64,000 nt of DNA from Sinonovacula constricta (Eukaryota > Mollusca > Bivalvia > Cardiida > Solecurtidae). Made by a program: the position numbers and the translations under genes. How positions within the stretch are numbered: position 1 is the stretch's first letter; each line of letters opens with the position of its first letter. This document shows positions 49,886 through 61,189 of this stretch, piece by piece. Under the pieces are notes generated by a model. The model ran no database searches. It worked only from the letters and a program-made list of their open reading frames with translations, and was not told the origin of the DNA. The stretch lies in contig CM017572.1 in assembly GCA_007844125.1 (NCBI GenBank), forward strand, positions 26,555,879-26,619,878, given 5' to 3'.

Positions 49886-52278
49886 CATATTAGTTGATAA
49901 TTAGGAAACACATAGCAACCAGGAAGCTAAACACACTTTCTAAAAATGAATGATGTTAAAATTCATGAAAATATCAGTCTCATGTGTATTATTCTGTGAT
50001 GCCATTGATGTCTATATGGCACCTTTTTCACCGGGCAACATATACATGTTTTAGTATAGTAGAACTTTTTCTTTTAACTTTTATTGCCTTCCTTTTCTAC
50101 ATATAAGAACAAAACTTGTAAATTTTAAATATAACATTAACGCATGAAAAGTCCAATCTCCCTAGCACATGGAGGAGAAAACACCAATAAAACATATAAT
50201 CTTCATATATTATTATAATGATATATATGTCATCACCTACAGTTATCCCCCCTCAGTTGCAGGTGAGTGCTTTTTGAATCTGGTGATTTATAATTGAGTG
50301 GCCGTAATATGGTTCATACAATTGCTAGAAAGAAGTTGAACAACAATTAAGGGTTATTTTTTGTCCGCATACATATTTACATTGTGCATAAGTTACTTAT
50401 ACTTTAACCCTCAAAACCAATAGATAAGATGTAGTTTCAACATTCTCCTAGAAAAAAATTTACCACTAGTTGATACACTAACTAGTTGCACAGACCCATT
50501 ATTCTTTACCATTATTTGGAAAACTTTGTCTTTTCATCATATAGTTTATGATGATCTAAGAGGGGAAAAACAAAATAAAATGACAAGCAATATTCTTGAA
50601 AAACAAGCAACATTAAATATTTGTTCTAAATGGTTTATAACTATAAAAATAGAAATAAAAAATGCATAAAACAAGATCTGTATTGTCATATAAAGGTTGA
50701 AAATAGGGCAGGCTTTGTCAAATCTTGGCACAAAAATATTACAATACAAATAGTTTATTAAATGGTCACAATTATAAGACAGAAAAAAGAAAATAACAAA
50801 CAGGCAAACTGGGTTACAATAAAAGTAGACTTAATAATGTTAATCAAGTCAACTAAACAACAGTCAAAGATAACAACCACGGGAAACTATATTTTTCTGC
50901 GAAAAATCAGACATTAAAATGGGGAAAATATATGATAAAGTGTCTTTGTTACATGAAAAGAAAAAGAATGAAGACAGTGTCTCTTATCAAACTTAGACAA
51001 TCTTTGTCTCTGTCATGCTTTTTGAATGTTGCTGTTATAGAACTATGACAACTTATGCACCTATATGTTGAAAATATGCAATATATAATGCCAATATAGG
51101 TTTAAAAAAGAGTATAACTTATTTCAAACAGCTGCAAGCTTGCTCCTATTGATTTATTATTGGATTATTTTAAGGTAAAACCTGGAAGAAATAGGGTTCT
51201 GGCTTAGGACACATTGTTGAGGATCAGCATTTTTCGTCTCATCTGGCAATTCAGTTGACATTCTTAGGCGAAAATATTTGGAATAAGGATACAAGAACCA
51301 TATTCAATAATAAAAATAATATAAATATACTGTAAATATATAATATAATATAAAAATCTGTCTCATTGACACAATATCATACTTTACATATGCGGCCCCA
51401 CTAAAGGTTTTTCTTACAGTTGTGAAATGGTTTGCTTACTGGCAAAAGGGCCATAAATTTATAATCAGCCCAAGGATATTTTGACACTACTCCCTTATTT
51501 CTACATGGTTTTGATACTAACTCCTGTCATAGGACTTTTATTGAAATACCTTCAGATAATTTTATTGTGTTATGACAATAAAGAGGTCCTTGGACTTTTG
51601 ATTAAATGGCATCCAGCAACAATTATTTTCTGTGTAAAGATTTTATGCTGAAAATATAAAGGTAGCATCATTAGACAGTACAAAACTAAATGAAAACAGG
51701 TTAAATAGTAATAAATAATATTTTTGCATAAGCCTTATTCTATTGGTTTATTAAATGTGTAGATCACGCTGACTTGGTGTGATACAGTTGACAAGTGTTT
51801 GATCTGGAAATATGGCTTCTTTACAAATAAATTATCGGCACAAAGAGTGCGGGGAATATTCTGCTGCGGGTTATGTATTTAAAAAAATTTAAAAAAAACA
51901 TTAAAAAAGGGCTATGCAGGGTTTATTCCAAGGGGGGCTGTATTCTGCAAAATACGGTAAGTCTTTTTGTTTTTGTTTTGGATAATAAATATAACTTTTA
52001 TGTTCAGTTTAGCCAAAGTTTGTTATATCATAAAGAAAGGTGTTTGAAAAAAAAAACCTGGTGAGAATAGTCTCCCATTAGCCTATTGATATTCTTTGCT
52101 TTCTGATTTTCTCTAATATTACTTACACAATGCCTATCACGGACAGGATTGCCCAAGATGTGACTTTACTGATGTATGTAATTGTTATTTTAATGGATTT
52201 CACATTACTACTCAATCACATTGGCACAGATGACATTTGAAGATGCTTTAACTAGTATTTGGTATCTGTGTATTGGCT
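49886..52278. other. AT-rich spacer and 3' flank of the mannanase gene
   Basis: No gene supported. On the minus strand an ATTAAA (52194 down to 52189) lies 85 nt beyond the mannanase stop and is a plausible poly(A) signal. Confidence 0.5.
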
Positions 52279-52454
52279 TCAAATGTAGGGCAAAATTTCA
52301 TTTAAAGTCAATAGAAATGCCTGGATTATCTCCAGAAAATGTTCCCAATGTGTCTGTAGAATGATGTTGACCCGGCCCCCTTTACTCTGGTCATTCTTGT
52401 CCTTCAGTGACATCATACCTCGCTCTTGGACCTCGAGGGGATCAGAGGCAGAAT
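52279..52454 (-). CDS. Mannanase exon 7 (terminal)
   Basis: Acceptor 'tttgttgcag'. Two bases complete Asp, then 57 codons and TGA. GMMSLKDKNDQSKGGRVNI resembles the usual C-terminal end of molluscan mannanases. The following hydrophobic stretch (ILQTHWEHFLEIIQAFLLTL) up to the stop is not something I expect in the family. Confidence 0.82.
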
Positions 52455-55400
52455 CTGCAACAAATGGGAATGATTCATTATATAAACACATCTTGATTTT
52501 TGTTTCGACAAGTTTTATTGCTGGGCACTGGGACTTAAAAATTGGCAACATCTCATAAAAAGTTCAACCTTTATTTTTTAAAACAAATGACCCAAAGAAA
52601 CTGATGAAGGTTTACTGTCTCACCAACAGATATGAGATCTTTCAGGTATTACATGATACAGATACAGGCCTTCTTCACTGTAATAACATGTCATAAACAC
52701 TTGACATGATACAACCTAAAGTCTCACTAGTCACGAACCAAACCATTACATATGCTTGACTATAATCTCTACCTTATCTATGATGCTGGTATAGCACCAC
52801 CTCGATTTGAACCATGTCCTACCATTAAAGGCTATGGAAGCTATCAATCTTCAACCTTTAACTTCTCTGCTACTCACAGCCTTGTTTTAACTCTAGGTAG
52901 GTGCAAAAACGTTCATGTTGGGGAGGTGACCTGTGGTATGTTGGTGGTTTTATCTGGACATTTGGCTGAAGTCTCTGTCACAAATGCTAGCTGAACGTTG
53001 ATAAAACACTATATATGATGCTGTGATGTATTTCAAAAGCAAAGCAAGGAGTAATCTTAGACCTACCTGTTTATAATCCCATCATAGGGATAAATACCAT
53101 TACTGGTATTTTGAAAAATGAAAAGAAGAAAACTTAAACTTACCTTTCTAAAATCCTGATAAGGAGGTAAATAACAATACCGGTATTGTAAAAAAAATGA
53201 CAATAAAACAAATTTTAATTGAAACAATGGGTAACAATGGTTAAGGTCCAATAAAATCAGCATGACAGTAAATGTGAGGAATTAAAATTATCTGGTTCTG
53301 AAAAATCAAAGTCTTTACTACTAAATTACAAGTGTTTCAATGATGTTTATAAAAACATACAGGTAAGCTGAAACATGTTATAACATATAAAATATAACAT
53401 TAAAAAGAAATTGAAATAAAAACTTAATAACAACTTAATTAAGATTTCATCTGGCCTGATGAATTCATACCAACACTAGATACCACATATCAGAGTTATG
53501 AAGTGTTGAGATCAGCCCCCAACCATTTCAAACTGTCTGATTGGTCAGATTTCAAATTGTTTTCAAACCATACCAAATAGATGGGGAGGTTACACAACTT
53601 ACAGCTCGAGTCTGTGTACATCTTATCGCATCTCATTTATTAATAGAAACCAAACTTAAAACAAGAATAAAAAAGATGCTCAGAAATAATTTAGACTCAA
53701 GTCAAACTTCATGTACTGTTCAAATAAACCCACCTGAGTCCCTGGCACTCCAAGACCAGGCCCCGCTATATCCATGATTATAGGCCCAGGTAAACTGTTC
53801 CTGTGATGTCATCATTCCACCTTTCTTCTGGCTGAACTCACCAATGATTAGAGGTTTGTCAACATTGTATAGTCCGGCATCCACCTAGTAATATTTGCAC
53901 AACAAAGAAGTAGAATACAATAATCATGACATTTTTACTACTTTTATTTATTTTTTTTATTTTTTTTTATTTTTGGAGTTAAGCCTAATTAACAGCTTTT
54001 TTATTTGATAGAAATAACCTAAAAATTATGTGGAAAGGAAATAGAAAATGAAATAACTAGAAATAACTTTGCTTTTAATCTTGCTATTTTTATATACCGG
54101 TATAAATAAATACTTTCTAGATTAAAGTCGTACCAATTACTTGGTCACAAAAGGTCAAATTGGCACATATTTGTGCTCAAAAATGCAGAGCAAAACCACT
54201 GTGAACACAATGAATGTGAACAAGCTGTCAGGTAACTACATGCCAAGGTTCAAGTAAATCTATACAAAGGTTTTAAATATATCTTTCAGACACACACAAA
54301 ATCAAGACAAGTAAAAAATTAACAAAGGAATAGTTACAATATTTGAGCAAAGCATTTGTTGTCGACATAATATAACTATACATCAAGTATGAAGTGAACA
54401 AAATGATGTAATAATGTAATAAATTCAATAGTTATTGTGCGTTTCACTAGCTGAGTCCCTTAAAGTGTGCTTCTTTGACATTTACAACCTTTTTAGACAT
54501 TTAAACCACCCGAAAGATATTTTAACAGTCTTACATAAGTATAGCATTGCTTGTCTAAAACAGATGTTCTATAAGGCACTGTTTGATGTGTGGATTTATA
54601 TCAGGACTACATGTGTATGTGGGTTCAGCAGCTGGTGCCATAGGAGTCAGGTTCTGGATTCGCCGGCTGGTGCTGTGGGTGTCTGGTTCTGGGTTCACCA
54701 GCTGGTGTTGTGGTTGTCTGGTTCTGGGTTCACCAGCTGGTGCTGTGGGTGTCTGGTTCTGCATTTTGTATGTACTTAAATAATCCCACAACTATTGAGC
54801 CTTACAATTCTAGGCATATTTAGGTTTAAAGCACAAAGTGGTGAAAGATTAGAATAATCAAAAGCAATGAAATACAATGAAGTTATTATAAGTCAATAGA
54901 CACTCTTCCTAAGAAGCTGTGTTTGCATGAATATCTGCCATGTTTATACATATTTTATAATCAGTGAAATGATTCTCCAATTTGCATAATATTGCAGTAA
55001 TATTCTCTTTGCCTAGTATAGTCCCATAACAAATGTTGCATGTATATTTGTCATGTGTCATATGATTAATTTTGACATTTTCCATTACTAAGAACCAAAT
55101 GTGACTAGGCTGTATAGTAGCATTAAATGTAAGCATTACAAACACATATTATTGCTTTGTTTAAAGACTAGGCAAAATTTACATGCACTGCAATGTGTTC
55201 CACCAATGTGAAACCTTTCTACGGACGGAGAGGAGAACTCACCAAGAATGGATCCCCTGGCAGATAGAAGAACAAAAAATCATATGTATGGATCTGATAC
55301 ACATTCAGTCTTGCCTCCGACAGTCCCCCTGCAGCATACTGCAGACATGTGTCGGAATAGAAGTTCCGACGACCCAAACGATTGGTAACAGTTTTATATT

Positions 55401-58400
55401 CCCAGCTTCCAACAGTCACTAGAGCCTAAAAGAGTGTCCAAAAAAAAAGAAATAAAATACTACAAATAAACTTATCTGCAAATAAGAGATTTTAACTAAA
55501 AGAGTTTCTTTAAAACTGTTTGCCTAATGGCTATATGCATAGTATCAATAAAAAAAATTGAAACAGATGTATTTTTAAGAAAATTTAATAAAAAAAAATA
55601 ATTTCTTAATAATTTAAGAATTGTATGCCTATAGATGGTCAGAGCTGACTCTAGCTGTCAAAAATGATACTTTCAAACTACCAGGACTATGCTTTTCAAG
55701 GTGGATTTCATTGAAAGTATGGCTGGGCAGTTTCAATGTTGGCAAATGCTGACACAGAAATGCCAAAATAGCATTTAATTGATTAGCAAATGAAATAATT
55801 AAGATGATAATGGTCAGAATACATAACATATGCATAAAATTGTTTTAAAATTCCTAAATAAAGTTACAAGTTACAAATTAAACAAGTAAAACCACACTTA
55901 TTTTTGCCTTTGAATCCTAGGTATGACGACAATCTTTGAGCTAGCTGTGTTCTTGGAGCAACACACAGCCTTATCATGGCCACAAAACTTGGAACTGCAT
56001 TGTGCCAGAAGTCTCAAGAAATACTTACTCGTTAATATAACAACAATGGACCTCATGAATACTATGAATGTGTTTAATTTATATTAAGAAAATGTGAAAG
56101 AAAACTATCATATAAAGTAATAATCTAACCCAACTTCAAACTTATGCACTAAAAATAGGTTCATATTTAAAATATGTCGATAATAGTGTTGCAATATACC
56201 AATCTAACATGTTCAGTCATGCTTATTAATAATGAAAAAATATGCAATAGTAGGTTGTTGAATAGTCAAAGTACATGCATGACAGAAATAACCCTCCCTC
56301 TTACTGAAGAAAATGTTATGCCAACTTTTTTGTGTAAATTCTTGCCACTGATGCTACCAATACTACCTTAGGATCTTCTGTATGGATAGCAGCTGCCTGA
56401 CGGGCTATGAACTTCAGGATCTTCTCTAGGGGTATCCCAGTATGGGTCCAGTCAGCCATGTCATACACGTGCACACTGGAGGTGTCATAGCAGGGCTGGG
56501 TTAGGTTAGGTTGCTCTGAAACAGTGGCACAAGGAATAATATAGAACATGAATAATAAAAGTCTTCAAATTATCAACAAATCTTTAAAGTGGCCTTCGTA
56601 TCAAAAGTTTAAAATTTTCCTAACAAAAATACAACACTTTGTTAGATCTAATGAGTAATGGATAAAATAACACCTCTGATGACTTGTTTATGTAAAAGAT
56701 TGATAAAAAAGATGAATGAAATGTTTCAATTAGAAAAAGAGAAAGATCTGAAGAGAAATTATATTCTGGATACTGAATAAACAAATAAACAAACAGCATA
56801 ATGATTAACTGTAAATAATACAAGAGGGCCACGATGGCCCTTAATCGCTCACCTGTGGACACAGGCTTTTAGTGGGCAATATCTGGCATCAAGTAATTAA
56901 GAGTTATTAACTTAATAAATCTTTGGTGAAGATTGGACCATTAGTATGGCCACTGGGTTGATAACATTTTCTAGAATTTTACCTACCGGTAGTTGTCTGC
57001 TGAATCCACATGATCCACTTCAAAACGAATGTAAGATTTCATAATAGCAAACATTCTGGCAAAGTTTGGTAAAGATTGGGCCATCAATGTGGCCTCTAAG
57101 TGTTTTCACATGTGTTGTTTTTTTCTAAAATTTGACCTAGTGACCTAGCTGTTGACCCCATGTGATCTTGTTACAAACTCACCCAAGATTTCTTGCAGGC
57201 AAACATTCTGACCATGTTTAGTGAAGATTGAACTATAAATGTGGTCTCTATTGTGTTCACAAGCTTTTTGTGAGATTGGACCTAGTGACCTACTTGTTGA
57301 CCTCATGTGACCCAATAATATACTCATCCAAGATTTCATGCAGACAAACATTCTGATCAAGTTTGGTGAAGATTGGGCTACACAGATTTATGTTGATCAC
57401 ACATTTAACTAGTCCATGTTTTGTGTTCCTAATTCAATAATTCTGTAAGATTTTCAAGTTAGTGCAATATTCCTTGGTTTCTCAGAGGACAATTTTTTTT
57501 TTCATCCTTATAATGTTCAGTACCTCTAAGGCAACAGAAAGTTTGCTACATGTTGTGAACAATATTCTGCTGCACTACCAGTACAGTTACCCAGATGCAT
57601 ATTGCAGACTTAGCTCTTGGAAACTAACTCTCAATAGTCATATTTAAACACAAACAAGTATATGCCAGAGTAATAAACAATGCATTGATTGGCTTGCTAG
57701 GGAAACAATATGAACAAAATTTCCAATTTGGATCATATGTTCCCTGGTATCATATACACATTAAAATGGGCTACATGTACATAGGCCATACACACAGTAA
57801 AATGAGCCAATTTACTGCACAGAAAATGTTTGATTATTTATCAATGTTTATCATACTTATAAGGTACTTATAGGCCAATCTGAGTATAAAACTATAAGCC
57901 ACAAGTGACAAATGACTGACCTAGGTTATAGTACTACTCTGGTTCATTCATGAAAATAATGACAATCAAGGAGACATGAATCTTCAAGGTTATGAATAGT
58001 CCTCAAAATTTTAGCAAAAAATGTTCATGCATAATAATTTAATATTTTATTTAGATATAAGCTTTATTTAGGGAAATTTAAAGAAATAAAATGTCTATAG
58101 ACTATAAGGGAAGTGCACTAAGGTCGGGACATTTTATCCTGGATGCTAGGCATAAATAAACTAACAGTGCAATCAGCATAGACTCACCCATTCTAATGCA
58201 TCCCTCTGGCTCATTCATGATTTCCCACAAGGCAAGACTTCTGGCAGACTTAAGTGCCTGCACCATGGGCACCAAGGCGTTCTCAATGTAAGACTCTAGT
58301 TTAGAGTCATTCATTATCAAACCGTACAGATGGGAGCCTTTAAGTATAAGAAAATTCTGTTGTTTATCATATTAAGACTTACTAATTAATAGCTGAAAAA

Positions 58401-61104
58401 TAAGATTTCAATAAGTATCTCAATTATGTTAACATTCATGTAAATCCTGGTTTATTCATCTAGAAAAGAACACTGATTTTTTTAGATAAAATTTCATCAC
58501 CCTTTATGTGAGGGAAACAAGCAATTTCATAAGATGCCAGCAACAATAAACAGATTCTTTCATTAATCAATATGGCTCCAATTTGTCAAAGTATTAATAC
58601 AACAAACATATTAGAATGGAACAATAGGAGATTTTGATCCTCCAGATATATGCCCTGTAAGCGACAGAACACAACCCTGACAAAACATGCACAAAAATAC
58701 CGGGGGTGTTAGGTCTAAAGTGATTTCTTTACCACTGCCCTGGCAAACTACCTTTATCCATAACAGCACCATTCCAGAGGCTGAGGGTAACCAGGACATT
58801 TCTCTGTCGTGCTGCTTCCAAAAAGTCAGACAGGTCATGTGACATGTTGCCATCCAGGCCAATAACAAGACCACTGGAGTCAAAAAGAGGTGTGTTCTGT
58901 CCATCCACATGCAGCCATATCCCTGAAGGTAAAATAATGTATCTTAGAGAAAATTACCACCACCATCCTTTTCCGAACATATAGGCTTAAGATTTCCACT
59001 CATGGACTAAATGCCATCTTCATTTTATGAGTAATATCTTGGGTTTATAGGGTAGACAAAGAAATAATGGCATAGTAGAAATATGAGCTCATGTATATAT
59101 AGGCTTAGATTTACACCCGGGTGTATATTTCTTTCTTATTTAAATGAAAATGAAACCCAGGGTATATAGGACAAGAAGGCAGGCCCAATAAAAAATAATA
59201 ATAGCATCATACCGTGTAGAGATGGACTTAGATTTTTACCCAGCCACTCATTTTCATCACAAGTAATATTGTGTATATATGTAAGAGATAGAAAGATTAG
59301 CCTGAAAGAAACATCAGCCTGTGTAAAGACGGGCTTATATTTCTACATGGGCACACATTTCCATCTTAAGTAAATGTGTAATACCTGTTTATGGTAGAGA
59401 TATGTAACTGGCCTGATAGAAACATTAGCCTATGTATATAGTGAATTTTACTTTGAAAAGGTAATTTTCATTTTTTTATTTTTGCGAGGCATCATTTTGT
59501 TTAATTATACCCAAACATGGTATGTGGGTTAATCAAAAGATGATTCACTGCAAGCCAGCCTTCTTTTTTCCATGCGTGAACAATTTTAAATCAATGATTT
59601 TTAGGATCAATACATAGTCAATCCAATGGAAATATTCTGACGATGTCTCAGTTCCTTAAGTATGGTGTTTTAAGCCTTAAAACATTAATTATAAAACACT
59701 TTTTAAACCAGGTGGGAATGGAAAGAAATTTCAGCAATTTAGTTAAAAATACGGACAAGTGAGAAATTTAAGCACAGTAGAAATATCAGGCCTTATCATG
59801 GTTACACATTTAATGAGTTAGGGGAAGGGTCATTGGAGTGGGGTGACAAGGGTTGGGTACCAGAAAGACCGAAAACCAGAAAGGCCGTAGACCAAAAAGG
59901 CCTTACCAAAAAGACCGCAAACCTAAAAGGCCGCAAGTTTCATGCAGTATAGGATTATAAATATGCGTTTGATGCTAGATAGTTTAATGATAAAATAACA
60001 AGTGGGGGATATGGTTGTCAAACATTCCATTTATACTATACCTACCCATGTGCATTTACTCGATTATCACTCTTTCAGCTATGACCTGCATAATTTTACA
60101 TGTGAACAAACAAATAATTATCTATACTTAACATCAAAGGGACTGAGGTCTTTAATCAATTCTAATTAGTAATTATGGTACTGCAATAATATCGTATTGC
60201 TAATTAATTTACCTTTGAACTTTGGTTTCAATCAGTGCGAAAGAAATTACATAAAAAAAACGAGACAAACTGTTAAAAACAAACTTTCCAATTTAAAATA
60301 GACAATATGATGTAGGAATGTAATAATTAAAGTTAATGTTATAACACAATTATGTCAATTAATATTATTTCAAAACAGATCTCCTTTCTAGTGACTATTA
60401 TAATCATATATAGTCATATAACATTTAATGTATTAAGATTCATAACATATTAGATTCACCATCTCCTTTTATATATAAGGCCTTTAAGGCTTGCGGCCTT
60501 TTTGGTACGGCCTTTCTGGTTTGCGGCCTTTTTGGACCAGTACCTCGACAAGTGCATTGGGATGGGAGTCCTGCTGGTCAATGGAAGTGCAGTAATCCAT
60601 GGGCATGTGCATCATGTTTGACATGTTACTAAATGTTTTCCAACCTTCACCCATTACAGTCTTCTGTCGGAGTGGGGACTCTAACAATGCAGAAGCTTAC
60701 TGATGGCTGTGCTCGCCATATGCCAAAGGTGTAAATCATTCGGTTGGTTACATATACACAGGTAATAGACACATTGAAAGATCGAGAAGCACTTTATTTC
60801 TCTTTTTTTTGTTTGCCAGTCTGTCTATGTGCCGGGAACCTGCAGCGCACAGTTAACACTTACGTATTGAATTGCCACCACTTTTGTGTATTGCATCTAA
60901 TGTGTGAAGAAGATGAGGTTTTGATTTGTTGTAAAACGACTTCCCGAAATCTGCACCATACGTGTACCATGCCTGGTTAACTCCAGATAAAAACACCTTT
61001 TCACCATTAAGCATTAGCTTGTTATCCATAACAGTTAAAAAATACTGTCCATAAATAACTTCGATCATGCAAACAATAAAACATATCAAGGAAGCCATTT
61101 TCAT
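52279..61104 (-). CDS. Secreted endo-1,4-beta-mannanase, glycoside hydrolase family 5
   Basis: Role from family knowledge: endo-hydrolysis of beta-1,4-mannan in plant or algal food, secreted by digestive tissue; close relatives are the GH5 mannanases of mussels, abalone and sea hares. Seen: seven exons joined in frame, about 406 residues. An N-terminal signal peptide (hydrophobic ASLICFIVCMIEVIYG) is followed by VFLSGVNQAWYTYGADFG, IWLHVDGQNTP, the acid/base motif LWEIMNEPEG, PCYDTSS, IHTYDF, and the nucleophile motif IIGEFSQKKGG with WAYNHGYSGAWSW. All expected catalytic elements are intact and no frame breaks are seen, so the gene looks functional. The start is the first ATG (61104), with another Met two codons on. 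It is divergent from MORN5. The last 26 or so residues look unusual. Confidence 0.93.
52855..53000 (+). repeat. Degenerate SINE, family B
   Basis: Body blocks 'catgttggggaggtgacctg', 'gtatgttggtggttttatct' and 'gtctctgtcac' align loosely to 49740-49850. It lies in mannanase intron 6, opposite to the gene. Confidence 0.45.
53734..53884 (-). CDS. Mannanase exon 6: nucleophile motif
   Basis: 151 nt, phase 0 in and phase 1 out, acceptor 'actag', donor 'gtgggt'. The peptide begins VDAGLYNVDKPLIIGEFSQK; the Glu of IGEF is the expected GH5 nucleophile. It also carries WAYNHGYSGAWSWSARDS. Confidence 0.95.
54621..54765. repeat. 35-bp minisatellite, about four units
   Basis: Lies in mannanase intron 5. 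The unit is close to 'ggttctgggttcaccagctg' followed by 'gtgctgtgggtgtct'. Three units are well conserved and the first is diverged. Open frames through it on both strands are by-products. Confidence 0.9.
55243..55425 (-). CDS. Mannanase exon 5
   Basis: 183 nt, 61 codons, phase 0 both ends, acceptor 'cttttag', donor 'gtgagt'. The peptide ALVTVGSWEYKTVTNRLG and onward includes VYQIHTYDF, which holds the conserved substrate-binding His and Tyr region of GH5 mannanases. Confidence 0.94.
56367..56515 (-). CDS. Mannanase exon 4
   Basis: 149 nt, phase 1 in and phase 0 out, acceptor 'gtttcag', donor 'gtagta'. The peptide includes QPNLTQPCYDTSS, DWTHTGIPLEKILKFIARQA and AIHTEDPK, matching the PCYDT...GWxxxxIP...FxxRQxAAI..DPK pattern of molluscan mannanases. 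Confidence 0.94.
56821..57385. repeat. Bivalve-type interspersed repeat with about 145-bp internal units
   Basis: Opens with 'agggccacgatggccctta' and 'tcgctcacctg', a signature I know from many bivalve genomes. It then shows three to four diverged units carrying 'acattctg..aagtttggtga', 'aagattgggcc', 'atgtggcctct', 'gacctagtgacctag', 'gttgacccc' and 'tgtga'. It lies in mannanase intron 3. Confidence 0.85.
58188..58337 (-). CDS. Mannanase exon 3: acid/base motif
   Basis: 150 nt, phase 1 in and out, acceptor 'cttaaag', donor 'gtgagt'. The peptide begins with a Gly split across the junction, then SHLYGLIMNDSKLES, and ends LALWEIMNEPEGCIRM. The Glu of NEP is the expected GH5 acid/base catalyst. 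Confidence 0.95.
58752..58922 (-). CDS. Mannanase exon 2
   Basis: 171 nt, phase 1 in and out, acceptor 'accttcag', donor 'gtagtt'. The Arg codon is split (C|GG). The peptide IWLHVDGQNTPLFDSSGLVI and onward includes LEAARQRNVLVTLSLWNGAV, the second and third strands of the barrel. Confidence 0.95.
59857..60545. mobile_element. Foldback (terminal-inverted-repeat) element in mannanase intron 1
   Basis: The ends at about 59857-59937 and 60478-60545 are inverted copies of each other. Each end is built from short subrepeats of the type 'ccagaaaggccgtaccaaaa' and 'aggccgcaaacc'. Between them lies about 540 bp of AT-rich non-coding sequence. This fits a MITE or foldback element without its own transposase. 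Confidence 0.75.
60864..61104 (-). CDS. Mannanase exon 1: signal peptide and N-terminus
   Basis: 241 nt: 80 codons plus one base of a split Arg, donor 'gtaagt'. The start ATG is followed by a hydrophobic segment (ASLICFIVCMIEVIYG) that looks like a signal peptide, with cleavage probable near residue 19-20. VFLSGVNQAWYTYGADFG is the typical first-strand motif. Confidence 0.93.
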
Positions 61105-61189
61105 TTATTTACAAGTGCTATTTTTAGGTATCACGTGATCAGTAAAAACATCCGGTCACATGGGTTCCCATGACTACGATCAAGCCAAA
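61105..61189. promoter_or_regulatory. Compact divergent promoter region of mannanase and MORN5
   Basis: 85 bp separate the two start codons, so transcription starts and 5' UTRs must lie in or overlap this span unless there are upstream non-coding exons. Visible sites are a palindromic E-box 'atcacgtgat' at 61130-61139, an inverted repeat 'catgggttcccatg' at 61159-61172, and an RFX X-box-like 'gttcccatgactac' at 61164-61177. No TATA box is placed convincingly. Confidence 0.6.

Noticed and set aside
54555..54791. Repeat-peptide frames of 66-114 codons on both strands
   Set aside because: Products of a 35-bp minisatellite inside a mannanase intron.
60484..60687. Minus-strand frame of 67 codons considered as mannanase exon 2
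   Set aside because: It lacks mannanase motifs and overlaps the foldback element. The true exon 2 with IWLHVDGQNTP is at 58752-58922 with the correct split Arg.
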